DNA of 64,000 nt from Sphingobium sp. (lineage in GTDB: Bacteria > Pseudomonadota > Alphaproteobacteria > Sphingomonadales > Sphingomonadaceae): NCBI GenBank assembly GCA_022652485.1, contig JALCRK010000004.1, positions 1 to 64,000 on the forward strand, in the 5' to 3' direction. Positions 26,563 to 35,592 of the stretch are shown here, piece by piece (positions within the stretch are counted from its first letter, which is position 1; the number at the start of each line of letters is the position of its first letter). The notes beneath the pieces were generated by a model. It was given only the letters and a program-made list of their open reading frames with translations. It was not told the DNA's origin and searched no databases. The position numbers were made by a program, and so were the translations under genes.

Positions 26563-28775
26563 GCTGCCATTCCTTTCAGGGTAAAGCGCGCGCCGGACGA
26601 GTTGGCGGTCGAGACGAGCGCGTCGATATCAAGGATGAGCGCGATCGAGCCGTCGCCGAGGATGGTCGCGCCCGAAAGCCCGTTGATGGGATAGAGATTC
26701 TGGTCGAGGCTTTTCACCACCAGCTCGCGCCGGTCGTCGATGGTGTCGACCATCAGGCCGATGCACCCGGCGAGATCGCTCTCGGCGATGATGACGAGGC
26801 TTTCCTCCGGGCTGCGGCGCTCCTGCGCGGGCAGGGCGAAGATGTCGCTCACCCGGCGCACCGGCACATAGCTGCCGCGCAGGTCGATCACCTCGGAGGT
26901 GGGCGACAGCGCCTTCACCTGCCCCGGATCGGGCCGGATCGATTCCACCACATGCGCGAGCGGCACGACATAGCGCTGGCCCTCGATGCGCACGATCATG
27001 CCATCGAGAATGGCGAGCGTGAGGGGGAGCACCATCGTGAAGCTGGTGCCCTGCCCGGGCGTCGAGCTGATCTCGATCCGCCCGCCCAGCGCCTCGACAT
27101 TGGTGCGCACCACATCCATGCCGACGCCCCGGCCGGAAATGTTGGAAATCACCTCCGCCGTGGAAAAGCCCGGTGCGCAGATCAGATTGTCGATATCCTC
27201 GTCCGAAAGCGGATCATCGGGCGCGACGATGCCTTTTTCGATCGCCTTTCTGCGCACGCGCTCCCGGTCGATCCCGCGCCCGTCGTCCGACACGCGGATG
27301 ACGATGCGCGCGCCCTTCTGTTCTGCCGAAAGCCGCACGGTTCCGACCGGATCCTTGCCTGCGGCCACCCGCTCCTCCGGCGATTCGAGGCCGTGGTCGA
27401 TCGCGTTGCGGATCATGTGGGTCAGCGGCTCGCCGATCTTCTCGATCACGCTCTTGTCGACTTCGGTCCCCTCGCCCTGCACCTCCAGATTGACCTGCTT
27501 CTGGGTGGCGGAGCACAGTTCGCGCACGATGCGCGGCACGCGGCTGAACGCCTGCCGGATCGGCTGGGCGCGCAGCGACATGACATTGTCCTGAATCTCG
27601 CGCGTCAGCCGGGCCAGTTGCGGCAGCTCGACCCGCTCATGATCCTCCGGTGAAAGCCGGTCATTGAGGATCGAATTGCGGATCACAAGCTCGCCCACCA
27701 GATTGAGCAGCATATCGAGCCGCGTGACATCGATGCGGATCGTCTGGGACGGCCCATCGAACGCCTTGGCCTCGGCGGGCTGCGGCGGCGCGGGGGGAGC
27801 GCCGGGCGGCACTACGGTCAACACCGGCGGCGCGAGATCCCGCGCGTCCTTCGGCGCGGCAAGCTCCTCCGGCGGCGCCAGGACTGCGGGCGCATCGGCG
27901 GCAGGCGTAGCGGCAGCGCTGGCTGGGCCGCTATCCGGCTGGTTTTCACGCGCATATTCGATGAGGCTGTCCGGCGCGACGAAATCGAAGCATTCGTCCA
28001 GCTCCTGCTGCTCGACCGCGCCGTCGAGCACCATTTCCCAGCGGATATAGCCCTGTTCCGGCTCCAGCTCGCGCAGGGGCGGCAGCTTCGTGAGATCGGC
28101 GTTGACCACCCGCGCGCCCATGCGCTGCAACTCGCGGATCACGAGCAACGGCTCCGCGCCATTCGCCATCGCCGCGCGCGAGGGAGCGAAGGCGATGCGC
28201 CAGTCACCCTCGCGGCTGTTGTCTCCAGCGTCTCCGGCCAGCGCCGGGGGCGGCGCGGGCGCATCGAAATCCTCAAGCGCCACCGCGACCGGCACGAAGC
28301 CCATCTCGTCCGCCTCGGCAGCGGTCGGCGCGGCGGGTTCAGGCTCAGGCTCAGGGGCAGGAGCGGACGACGCCTCCTCGGGCGCACCGCCTTCGAGCAG
28401 CGCATTCAAACCGGCAAGCGCCGGGCCATCCTGCGGAATATCGCCCTTGCCCATCGCCGCCGCGACATGATCGGCGAGCGTGTCGAACGCGGTCAGCAAC
28501 TGCTGGCCCAACGCCGCCGTCGCCGCGATCTCGCCGCCGCGCACCCGCTCCAGCACGTTCTCGAACGCATGGGCGAAGGTGAGCAGGGCATTATGCCCGA
28601 ACGCGCCCGCGCCGCCCTTGATCGAATGCACCGCGCGAAACACGCCCGCAATCACGTCCGCCGATATGTCGCCATTGGCAAAGGCGGTCAGCCCCGCCTC
28701 GGCCGTGCCCAGACCCTCGACGCACTCCTCGAAGAAGATCGCCTGGATCTCGTCCAGTTCCCTGTCCTCGCTCAT
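26559..28775 (-). CDS. cheA: Chemotaxis histidine kinase CheA
   Basis: Sensor kinase that phosphorylates CheY and CheB under receptor control. It is 738 residues from ATG 28775, which overlaps the upstream cheY stop; ATG 28781 is two codons earlier. P1 has the phosphorylated His50 in VFRAVHSIKGGAGAFG. A Pro/Glu-rich linker (about 130-185) is followed by a P2-like domain (about 195-285: WRIAFAPSRAAM, LQRMGARVVNADLTKLPPL). P3 dimerisation is near 355 (LDMLLNLVGELVIRNSIL). The ATPase has N box HMIRNAIDHGLESPEER, VSDDGRGID and FSTAEVISNISGRGVGMD. The CheW-like P5 domain ends it. Confidence 0.98.
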   Translation of the reverse strand: MSEDRELDEIQAIFFEECVEGLGTAEAGLTAFANGDISADVIAGVFRAVHSIKGGAGAFGHNALLTFAHAFENVLERVRGGEIAATAALGQQLLTAFDTLADHVAAAMGKGDIPQDGPALAGLNALLEGGAPEEASSAPAPEPEPEPAAPTAAEADEMGFVPVAVALEDFDAPAPPPALAGDAGDNSREGDWRIAFAPSRAAMANGAEPLLVIRELQRMGARVVNADLTKLPPLRELEPEQGYIRWEMVLDGAVEQQELDECFDFVAPDSLIEYARENQPDSGPASAAATPAADAPAVLAPPEELAAPKDARDLAPPVLTVVPPGAPPAPPQPAEAKAFDGPSQTIRIDVTRLDMLLNLVGELVIRNSILNDRLSPEDHERVELPQLARLTREIQDNVMSLRAQPIRQAFSRVPRIVRELCSATQKQVNLEVQGEGTEVDKSVIEKIGEPLTHMIRNAIDHGLESPEERVAAGKDPVGTVRLSAEQKGARIVIRVSDDGRGIDRERVRRKAIEKGIVAPDDPLSDEDIDNLICAPGFSTAEVISNISGRGVGMDVVRTNVEALGGRIEISSTPGQGTSFTMVLPLTLAILDGMIVRIEGQRYVVPLAHVVESIRPDPGQVKALSPTSEVIDLRGSYVPVRRVSDIFALPAQERRSPEESLVIIAESDLAGCIGLMVDTIDDRRELVVKSLDQNLYPINGLSGATILGDGSIALILDIDALVSTANSSGARFTLKGMAA

Positions 28776-29137
28776 GGGCATACCCGGCGGATCGCCGCTC
28801 CCAGTTTCTCGGCATCGAACGGCTTGGTGATCCAGCCCGTCGCCCCGGCATCGCGGGCGCGGGATTTCTTCTCGTCCGAAAATTCGGTCGAGAGCACGAG
28901 GATCGGCGTGCCGCGAAACTCGGGCCGCGCGCGCACCGCCTCGATCAGCTCGAAGCCGTCCATATGCGGCATGTTGATGTCCGTGATGAGGAGATCGGGA
29001 TCGAGCTCCTGCATCCGTTCGAGGCCGCGGACGCCGTCTTCCGCACCCTCGATCGCGTAACCTTGCGCGGTGAGCGACACTTTCAGCAGCATCCGCATAC
29101 TGGCGCTGTCATCCACGGTCAGAATGAGCTTGCTCAT
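28772..29137 (-). CDS. cheY: Chemotaxis response regulator CheY (copy 1)
   Basis: Stand-alone receiver, 121 residues: LILTVDDSASMRMLLKVSL, phosphoacceptor LLITDINMPHMDGFELI (about 52), ILVLSTEFSDEKK (about 82; Ser-Thr at the switch position) and GWITKPFDAEKLGAAI (about 103). It is upstream of cheA with ATGA overlaps on both sides (STAS gene start side and cheA). With two CheY proteins in one operon, one may drive the motor and the other act as phosphate sink; the sequence does not show which. Confidence 0.94.
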   Translation of the reverse strand: MSKLILTVDDSASMRMLLKVSLTAQGYAIEGAEDGVRGLERMQELDPDLLITDINMPHMDGFELIEAVRARPEFRGTPILVLSTEFSDEKKSRARDAGATGWITKPFDAEKLGAAIRRVCP

Positions 29138-29475
29138 TGGATCTTATCCCCTTTTCCGGTGAGGCCGAGCATCCCGGCCAGCCCCAGCGCCTCGATCCGC
29201 TGCACCAGCGGCGCCTGCGCGTTCTCTATGGCGAACGGAATTTTCATCCGGTCCGCCTCATGACGGGCGGCGATCAGCAGTTGCAACGCCGCCTGGCCGA
29301 TGCTCACCGTCTCCGATGCATCGATCTGGATCGCGGCCTCATGATCGGCGGCGAGCACGAGGCCCGCGCGCAGATCCTCCGCCATCACGGTCGTCACATT
29401 GGGCGGCAGGCGCAGGCGGCCATCCGCCTCCAGCCCGTCCATCGGGCCATCAAGCAGCTTGTGCGGTGAGTCCAT
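29134..29475 (-). CDS. STAS-domain protein in chemotaxis operon
   Basis: A 113-residue protein that looks like a STAS/anti-sigma-antagonist-like domain: LRAGLVLAADHEAAIQIDAS, then TVSIGQAALQLLIAARHEAD and IENAQAPLVQRIEALGLAGML. Such proteins appear at the head of some chemosensory operons. The Ser of SETVSIGQAA could be the phosphorylation-site position. GAGG six bases upstream supports ATG 29475, which makes the gene overlap the end of motA by 26 bases. Its function here is not known. Confidence 0.78.
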   Translation of the reverse strand: MDSPHKLLDGPMDGLEADGRLRLPPNVTTVMAEDLRAGLVLAADHEAAIQIDASETVSIGQAALQLLIAARHEADRMKIPFAIENAQAPLVQRIEALGLAGMLGLTGKGDKIQ

Positions 29476-30334
29476 TTTTCGCCTCGTCTAGTGCGGTTTC
29501 GAGTTGCTGGAAGGTGGGTGCGTAGGCGGATGGCGTCATGCGCCGCGCGATCTCGACCGCGACCTGCACGGGCAGGCTTTGCGCGTATCCGATGATCGCG
29601 GTCTTCGCCAAAATATAGGGTTTGCTGTCCGCCTCGATCGTCTGGTTGAGCTTGGACGCAAGCGGCCCGACGATGCAGTAGGAGAGGAGCACGCCCATGA
29701 AGGTGCCGACGAGCGCGCCGCCGATCATGCCGCCGAGGATCTCGACCGGCTGGTCGATCGATCCCATCGTCTTGATCACGCCGAGCACCGCCGCGACGAT
29801 GCCAATCGCGGGAAGCCCGTCGGCCATCGTCTGGAGCGCGTGCTGCGGCTCCGCCTCCTCATGATGGTGGCGGTCGATGTCCGCCTCCATCGCCTCCGCC
29901 ATCTGGTTCGGATCCTCGAAGTTGACCGTCATCATGCGGAGATAGTCGCAGATGAATTCCACCAGATGATGGTCCGCGACGATGCGCGGGAATTTCGAGA
30001 ACAGGCTGCTCTCGTGCGGATTGTCGAGATGCGGCTCGATGGCGGTGGCGCCATCCTTGCGAAACAGCGTCAAAAGCTGGAACAGCAGGGTGAGGAGGTC
30101 GAGATAATCACTCTCCTTCCAGCGCGATCCCTTGAAGCTGCGCGCCAGCCCCTTGCCGGCGAGCTTGACCGTGTGCATGTCGTTGGAGACGATGAACGCG
30201 CCGATCGCCGCGCCACCGATCGCCATCATCTCGTGCGGCAGGGCATGGAGGATGATGTCCATCTTGCCGCCCGCCATCACGAAGCTGCCGAACACGCAGA
30301 TCAGGATGATGATGAAGCCCACGCCGTTCAGCAT
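29450..30334 (-). CDS. motA: Flagellar stator protein MotA
   Basis: Proton-channel and torque-generating stator subunit, 294 residues. Four membrane segments are visible: about 4-22, 33-50 (MMAIGGAAIGAFIVS), 175-195 and 205-230. The conserved TM3 segment reads MADGLPAIGIVAAVLGVIKTMG with its Pro, followed by LGGMIGGALVGTFMGVLLSYC. A large cytoplasmic loop with charged residues (SRWKESDYLDLLTLLF) contacts the rotor. It heads the long chemotaxis operon that ends with motB and fliL. Confidence 0.96.
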   Translation of the reverse strand: MLNGVGFIIILICVFGSFVMAGGKMDIILHALPHEMMAIGGAAIGAFIVSNDMHTVKLAGKGLARSFKGSRWKESDYLDLLTLLFQLLTLFRKDGATAIEPHLDNPHESSLFSKFPRIVADHHLVEFICDYLRMMTVNFEDPNQMAEAMEADIDRHHHEEAEPQHALQTMADGLPAIGIVAAVLGVIKTMGSIDQPVEILGGMIGGALVGTFMGVLLSYCIVGPLASKLNQTIEADSKPYILAKTAIIGYAQSLPVQVAVEIARRMTPSAYAPTFQQLETALDEAKNGLTAQAA

Positions 30335-30375
30335 GTCGTCTTGCGTCCCTCGCTGGAATTACCCGGTTAAGGCGA

Positions 30376-30381
30376 ATTATA
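30376..30381 (-). promoter_or_regulatory. Candidate -10 element upstream of motA operon
   Basis: A perfect TATAAT on the minus strand 42 bases before the motA ATG, in an otherwise GC-rich zone. No convincing -35 at 16-18 bases is seen, so this is only a candidate. Confidence 0.3.
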
Positions 30382-30475
30382 GGATGGCGAGGCGGGCCGC
30401 GGTCACGGTCTGACCGGAATGTTTACCATAAATGAAATGTGCGGCGGGGTGCGCCAGCGCAGGCCGCGCGCGTGC

Positions 30476-30481
30476 TATAAT
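30476..30481 (+). promoter_or_regulatory. Candidate -10 element upstream of flaF
   Basis: TATAAT lies 49 bases before the flaF ATG, divergent from the similar element before motA. The -35 region is not recognisable. Confidence 0.3.
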
Positions 30482-30530
30482 AGGCAATGCGCGCCCGTTC
30501 GCGCGCAACACCGTATCGAGGGAACAGCCG

Positions 30531-30878
30531 ATGGGCCTATCCGCATATCAGCGCGCGCGCAGCTTCGCCGAGGCGCCCCGCAGCATGGAGCACCGGCTGC
30601 TCGGCCAGGTGACGGGCGCGCTGATCGCGGCGGAGCGCGACGGTATGAGGGGCGCGGCGCTGATGGACGTGATCCACTGGAACCGCGAGATCTGGGCCAC
30701 ATTCAGCGCCACCTGCGCCGACGCCGCCAACCGCCTGCCGCCGCCTTTGCGCGCCAGCATCATCTCGCTCGCGCTCTGGGTGGACCGGCACAGCAGCGAG
30801 GTCATTGCCGGGCGCGCCGCGCTTGGCGACCTGATCGACGTCAACCGGCTGATCATGGACGGGCTGGCGGCGGAGTGA
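30531..30878 (+). CDS. flaF: Flagellin synthesis regulator FlaF
   Basis: FlaF is an alphaproteobacterial flagellin-export/synthesis factor that opposes FlbT. The 115-residue protein has family phrases YQRARSFAEAPRSMEHRLLGQVTGAL, DVIHWNREIWATFSATCAD, LPPPLRASIISLALWVDRHSSEV and LIDVNRLIMDGLA. GAGGGA eight bases upstream fixes ATG 30531; the frame is open earlier. It is divergent from motA. flbT and flagellin genes are not in the window. Confidence 0.92.
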   Translation: MGLSAYQRARSFAEAPRSMEHRLLGQVTGALIAAERDGMRGAALMDVIHWNREIWATFSATCADAANRLPPPLRASIISLALWVDRHSSEVIAGRAALGDLIDVNRLIMDGLAAE

Positions 30879-30884
30879 GAGTGA

Positions 30885-31505
30885 TCAGCGGCGACTGAGC
30901 GGGGACAGTTTCACCACCCGCGCCAGCACCAGCAGCGCCGCGACGGCCGCATAGATCCACGGCTCGATCTGAAAGCCCTTCACCCGCAGGATGAAGTGCA
31001 CCGCGGCCAGCACCGCCGCGCCGTAGATCAGCCGGTGCAACGTCTGCCAGCGCTTCGCCCCCAGCCGCCTGATCGATGCCCGCGTCGAGGTGAGCGCGAG
31101 CGGAAGCACCAGCGCCCATGCCGCCATGCCGAACAGGATGAACGGGTGTTTCGCGATTTCCTTCGCCAGCTCCTCAAGCGAGCCGAGCAGGTTCAGCCCA
31201 AAATAGACGCTAAGGTGCAGCGTCGCATAGGCGAAGCACCACAGCCCGATGGGGCGGCGCAACGGCGCGAGCCAGCCCCAGCCCGTCGCGCGGCGCAGCG
31301 GCGTTATCGCCAGCGTGAGCAGCAGGCTGCGCAGCGCCCACAGGCCGAGAGTGTTGATGCTGTAGGCAATGGGTTCGGCGCTCAGGCCCGCCGCGCGTGG
31401 GTCTGCCGTCACAATCGCCACCGCCCATTGGCCGACCAGCCCCAGCAGCGGCAGCGCCATCAGCATGTGCACGCCCGAGCGGCCGAGCAAACCGCGCACG
31501 CTCAA
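30885..31505 (-). CDS. msrQ: Haem-binding membrane subunit MsrQ
   Basis: Membrane cytochrome b-like partner that feeds electrons to the periplasmic methionine sulfoxide reductase MsrP. It has 206 residues and about six hydrophobic segments in the ferric-reductase-like fold. His residues likely to bind haem are in [32 protein letters not shown] and VHFILRVKG. The start is TTG overlapping the msrP stop; an internal ATG at residue 14 is an alternative. Confidence 0.93.
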   Translation of the reverse strand: MSVRGLLGRSGVHMLMALPLLGLVGQWAVAIVTADPRAAGLSAEPIAYSINTLGLWALRSLLLTLAITPLRRATGWGWLAPLRRPIGLWCFAYATLHLSVYFGLNLLGSLEELAKEIAKHPFILFGMAAWALVLPLALTSTRASIRRLGAKRWQTLHRLIYGAAVLAAVHFILRVKGFQIEPWIYAAVAALLVLARVVKLSPLSRR

Positions 31506-32452
31506 AAGTATCGCCGCAGGTTCATGCCGCGATAGAGCGCCGCGACCTCCTCGCCATAGCCGTTATAAGGCAGCGTCTTGCGCGGCAGCCAGTCGCCGAT
31601 GCGCCGCTCGCGCGCCTGGCTCCAGCGCGGATGATCGACCTCCGGGTTCACGTTGGAATAAAAGCCATATTCGTTCGGCGCCGAGAGGTTCCAGCTCGTC
31701 GGCGGCTGGCGGTCGGTGAGGCGGATGCGCACGATCGACTTGATCGACTTGAAGCCATATTTCCACGGCACCACGAGGCGCACCGGCGCGCCGTTCTGGT
31801 TGGGCAGCACGCGGCCATACAGCCCCAGCGCCAGCAGTGTCAGCGGATGCATCGCCTCATCGAGCCGCACCCCCTCGACATAGGGCCATTGCAACACGGG
31901 CGAGCGCTGGCCCGGCATCTGGCGCGGATCGCGCAGGGTCTCGAACGCGACGAATTTCGCTGAACCGAGCGGTTCGGCCAGCGCCAGCAGCTTTGCCAGC
32001 GGAAGGCCTGTCCAGGGTATCACCATCGACCAGCCCTCGACGCAGCGCAGACGGTAGATGCGTTCCTCCAGCGGAAACAGCTTGGTCAGCCGGTCGATGT
32101 CGATCGTCTGCGGCTTCGCCACCAGCCCGTCGATGCGGACCGTCCACGGCCGCGTGCGCAGCGTCCCCGCGCGTTCGGCAGGGTCTTCCTTGCCGGTGCC
32201 GAACTCGTAGAAATTATTATAATGCGTCACACTGTCGTAGCTGGTCCATTCCTCATCCAGCGTGCGGGTGCGCTTGCCGGCAAGGCGCGGAAGGGGGCTA
32301 TTTACCTCCGCCGCCTGCACCGCGCCCACAGCCTGCGGCACCAGCCCGGCGGCGAGCATCCCCGCCACCACCGTGCGCCGGTTCCAATACAGTGCCTCGG
32401 GCGTGGTGTCGCTTTCTGTCAGATCATGGGGAGAGCGGGAGCGGATGAGCAT
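31502..32452 (-). CDS. msrP: Periplasmic methionine sulfoxide reductase, catalytic subunit MsrP
   Basis: Molybdopterin enzyme that repairs oxidised methionines in periplasmic proteins. From ATG 32452 (GAGG seven bases upstream) it is 316 residues. A twin-arginine signal is at about 21-45 ([16 protein letters not shown]). The molybdenum-ligating Cys lies in [19 protein letters not shown] (about 145). Further family sequence includes [46 protein letters not shown] and [29 protein letters not shown]. It forms an operon with msrQ. Confidence 0.95.
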   Translation of the reverse strand: MLIRSRSPHDLTESDTTPEALYWNRRTVVAGMLAAGLVPQAVGAVQAAEVNSPLPRLAGKRTRTLDEEWTSYDSVTHYNNFYEFGTGKEDPAERAGTLRTRPWTVRIDGLVAKPQTIDIDRLTKLFPLEERIYRLRCVEGWSMVIPWTGLPLAKLLALAEPLGSAKFVAFETLRDPRQMPGQRSPVLQWPYVEGVRLDEAMHPLTLLALGLYGRVLPNQNGAPVRLVVPWKYGFKSIKSIVRIRLTDRQPPTSWNLSAPNEYGFYSNVNPEVDHPRWSQARERRIGDWLPRKTLPYNGYGEEVAALYRGMNLRRYF

Positions 32453-32533
32453 CGGGATACCTCGAATTATGACATCCCTTATTCGCTGGACCAACGCCCA
32501 AGGTTACATCCGCGTTCCAATTCAGCGACGAGC

Positions 32534-32679
32534 TTAAGGGCTTTTGAGATTTAGGTCAGGTGGAGGCGAAAAGTGGGATTTTCGAGCATCGGAGCGCAGC
32601 GTACTTAAGGTACGTGAGCACCGAAGCACAGAAAATCGTGCTTTGCAGCCCCGCATGGGCTAAATCTCAAAAGCCCTTA
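32534..32679. repeat. GTACTTAAGGTACGTGAGCAC element, copy 2 (after ftsK)
   Basis: A 146-base element with exact 19-base terminal inverted repeats (32534-32552 and 32661-32679; TAAGGGCTTTTGAGATTTA and complement). The core shares GGAGCGCAGCGTACTT, AAGGTACGTGAGCACCG and GGAGGCGAAAA with the copy at 18088-18211, but the terminal arms differ. The right arm contains the TAA stop codon of ftsK. Confidence 0.9.
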
Positions 32680-35025
32680 AACCGGGTTCCCCATCTCGTC
32701 GCGCAACACTTCGCGCCTGCCGACATGGTTGGGCGGGCCGACCATGCCCTCTTCCTCCATGCGCTCGATCAGGCGCGCGGCGCTGTTGTAGCCGATGCGG
32801 AGCTGGCGTTGCAGCCAGCTGGTGGATGCCTTCTGGTTTTCGAACACCAGCTGGCAGGCCTTGCGGAAGAGCTGCGCGTCCGGACTGTCCTCGCCCAGAT
32901 CGACGCCGTCCAATGCGAAGCTGCCCTCCTCCGGCTCCTCGGTAACGGCGGATATATAATCCGGCGTCCCCTGCGCGCGCCAGTGATCCGCCACCGCGCG
33001 CACCTCCTCGTCGCTCACGAACGGGCCGTGCACACGGGTCAAGCCCTTGCCGCCCGCCATGTAGAGCATGTCGCCCTTGCCGAGCAGCTGCTCCGCGCCC
33101 TGCTCGCCCAGGATGGTGCGGCTGTCGATCTTGGAGGTGACGAAGAAGCTGATCCGCGTCGGCAGATTCGCCTTGATGACGCCGGTGATGACATCGACGG
33201 ATGGCCGCTGGGTCGCGAGGATGAGGTGGATGCCTGCCGCGCGCGCCTTCTGCGCGAGGCGCTGGATCAGGAATTCGACCTCCTTGCCCGCGGTCATCAT
33301 CAGGTCCGCAAGCTCGTCCACCACCACCACGATCTGCGGCAGGATCTGGTAATCGAGCTGTTCTTCCTCATAGATCGGCTGGTGCGTCTCGGGATCATAG
33401 CCGCACTGCACCCGGCGGCCCAGCGGCTTGCCCTTGGCGCGGGCAGCGCGCACTTTTTCGTTGTAATTCGCGAGGTTGCGCACCGAGATCGACGCCATCA
33501 TGCGATAGCGGTCCTCCATCTGCTCCACCGCCCATTTGAGCGCCCGGATCGCCTTGGGCGGGTCCGTCACCACCGGCGAGAGCAGGTGCGGAATGTCGTC
33601 GTAGATCGACAATTCCAGCATCTTGGGGTCGATCATGATGAGGCGCAGCTCGTCCGGCGTCATCCGGTAGAGCAGCGACAGGATCATCGCATTGAGGCCG
33701 ACGGACTTACCCGATCCGGTCGTGCCCGCGATGAGGAGATGCGGCATCGGCGCGAGATCGGCCACCACCGGCTCGCCGCTGATATTCTTGCCGAGGATGA
33801 TGGGCAGCTGCGCGGCCTGACTGGCGAACGCCTCGCTGGTGATCAACTCGCGGAACGACACGCCCTCGCGCTTGGCATTGGGTAGCTCGATGCCCATCAC
33901 GGTGCGGCCCGGAATGGTGGCAACGCGCGCGGATAGGGCGGACATATTGCGCGCGATGTCGTCCGCGAGCTGGATCACGCGGCTCGCCTTGATGCCGGGC
34001 GCGGGTTCCAGCTCATACATGGTGACGACCGGGCCGGGGCGCACCTCGGTAACATTGCCCTTCACATGGAAATCATCGAGCACACTTTCGAGCAGGCGCG
34101 CGTTGCGCTCCAGCGCGGCCTTGTCGATCTTGGCGGATGTGCTGGGCGGCACCTCGGCCAGCAGCTCGGGCGAGGGCAGGGTGGCGGGGCGTTCGCTCGG
34201 CGCAAACAGATCCTCCTGACGCGGCGCGGCGGTGGTGCTATTCTGCCCGCTGCGCTGGGACGCGGCCTGCTCGGGCGACTGGATGCGGATCGGCGGCTTC
34301 GGCTCGGTCGATACCTGCGCGCGCGGCTTCGTCGGCTGGGTTTCGTCGAGGTTGTCCTCCTCCTCCCACGGCGGAGTTGCGCCGCGCAACAGGCCGAACT
34401 TCGGCAGGCTCGGGCGGCGCAATGTGAACAAGGGGCGCTCCAGCCGCCATGACTTATAGCACAGCGCAAAGCCACCGATGAGGCACGCGATCAGCAGCGC
34501 CCAGTCCGCCGCACGGCTCCAGCCACTGGGAATGAGCGCGGTGACGTTCATGCCCTGCCGCGCGAAAAGCTGGGCCAGCAAGCCGCCGCGCCCGGCGGGA
34601 AGCCCCACCGGCGCGCCGGGCGCGAGCAGCTCCAGCCCGATACCGATCAGCAATATGCCGCCAAGGCACCGGCCAAGCTGCGTGCTCCAGCCGCGCAGAT
34701 CGTCCGCGATCCACAGGCGGCGCGCGAAGGTCGCGGCCAGCGGCAACAGCAGCACGGTGCCTATCCCGCCGAGCCACAGCAGCAACCCCGCGACCCACGC
34801 GCCCGGCGTGCCCATCACATTCTCGACCGCGCCGCCCGCCGCCGTGTTCATCGACGGGTCGCTTTCGTGATAGCCCAGCAGCGCGAGCGCGACGAACACC
34901 GCCAGCAGCCCGAGCAGGATGGCCCCGGTCATCTGCCCCGCGCGCAGCAGGCTGCGCTTCAGCACAATGCGCCAATGCTCATTGCCCTTGGCCGCATTGC
35001 CCTTTGCCGGTGCGCGGCTTGCCAT
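32677..35025 (-). CDS. ftsK: DNA translocase FtsK
   Basis: Septal DNA pump that clears and decatenates the terminus at cell division. It is 782 residues. Membrane segments are at about 32-52, 75-98, 102-120 and 168-190. A variable Pro/Gln linker spans about 220-300. The motor domain has Walker A LIAGTTGSGKSVGLNAMI (about 443), Walker B region RLIMIDPKMLELSIYDDIPHLL and QIVVVVDELADLMM, and ATQRPSVDVITGVIKANLP. The C-terminal winged gamma domain that reads KOPS sites is present (RQLRIGYNSAARLIERMEEEGMVG). Confidence 0.97.
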   Translation of the reverse strand: MASRAPAKGNAAKGNEHWRIVLKRSLLRAGQMTGAILLGLLAVFVALALLGYHESDPSMNTAAGGAVENVMGTPGAWVAGLLLWLGGIGTVLLLPLAATFARRLWIADDLRGWSTQLGRCLGGILLIGIGLELLAPGAPVGLPAGRGGLLAQLFARQGMNVTALIPSGWSRAADWALLIACLIGGFALCYKSWRLERPLFTLRRPSLPKFGLLRGATPPWEEEDNLDETQPTKPRAQVSTEPKPPIRIQSPEQAASQRSGQNSTTAAPRQEDLFAPSERPATLPSPELLAEVPPSTSAKIDKAALERNARLLESVLDDFHVKGNVTEVRPGPVVTMYELEPAPGIKASRVIQLADDIARNMSALSARVATIPGRTVMGIELPNAKREGVSFRELITSEAFASQAAQLPIILGKNISGEPVVADLAPMPHLLIAGTTGSGKSVGLNAMILSLLYRMTPDELRLIMIDPKMLELSIYDDIPHLLSPVVTDPPKAIRALKWAVEQMEDRYRMMASISVRNLANYNEKVRAARAKGKPLGRRVQCGYDPETHQPIYEEEQLDYQILPQIVVVVDELADLMMTAGKEVEFLIQRLAQKARAAGIHLILATQRPSVDVITGVIKANLPTRISFFVTSKIDSRTILGEQGAEQLLGKGDMLYMAGGKGLTRVHGPFVSDEEVRAVADHWRAQGTPDYISAVTEEPEEGSFALDGVDLGEDSPDAQLFRKACQLVFENQKASTSWLQRQLRIGYNSAARLIERMEEEGMVGPPNHVGRREVLRDEMGNPV

Positions 35026-35088
35026 CGTCCAGTCCCCGATATTTCCGATTTGTTCCCGCGCTACAATGCCTCGCCGAGGGACTCGCCG

Positions 35089-35592
35089 TCAAGAGTCGCC
35101 TTGGTTTTCGGCGGCGGACGCCATCTGCGCCAGTGCCGCGCCATCGAGGCGATAGATCGTCCATTCGTCCATCGCCTTCGCGCCGAGCGATTCGTAAAAG
35201 GCGATCGACGGCGCGTTCCAGTCCAGCACGGACCATTCGAGCCGCGCGCAGTCCCGCTCCACCGCCAGCGCCGCCAGACGCGCGAGCAGCGCCCTACCCG
35301 CGCCAAGGCCGCGCGCTTCCGGCTCGACATAAAGATCTTCGAGATAAATGCCGGGTTTGCCCTCGAAGGTCGAGAAATTGTGGAAAAACAGCGCGAAACC
35401 GACCGGCGTCCCGCCCGCCTCCGCGATCAGCACCTCGGCATAGGCGCGCGGACCAAACAGGCGGGCCGCCAGCCCCTCCGGGCTCGCCCGCACCTCGTGG
35501 CGCAGCTTTTCATACTCCGCCAGCGCGCAGATGAAGCCATATATGAGCGGGGCATCGCCCGGCACGGCCCCTCGGATGGTAATGCTGTTCAT
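35089..35592 (-). CDS. GNAT family N-acetyltransferase
   Basis: A 167-residue GNAT enzyme similar to diamine/spermidine acetyltransferase-like proteins: IRGAVPGDAPLIYGFICALAEYEKL at the N-terminus, GFALFFHNFSTFEGKPGIYLEDLYV in the middle and acetyl-CoA motif A in PEARGLGAGRALLARLA, then WSVLDWNAPSIAFYESLGA. The substrate is unknown. ATG 35592 overlaps the stop of the upstream transporter gene as ATGA, and the open frame upstream of it is not coding. It is followed by ftsK after a 63-base gap. Confidence 0.9.
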   Translation of the reverse strand: MNSITIRGAVPGDAPLIYGFICALAEYEKLRHEVRASPEGLAARLFGPRAYAEVLIAEAGGTPVGFALFFHNFSTFEGKPGIYLEDLYVEPEARGLGAGRALLARLAALAVERDCARLEWSVLDWNAPSIAFYESLGAKAMDEWTIYRLDGAALAQMASAAENQGDS

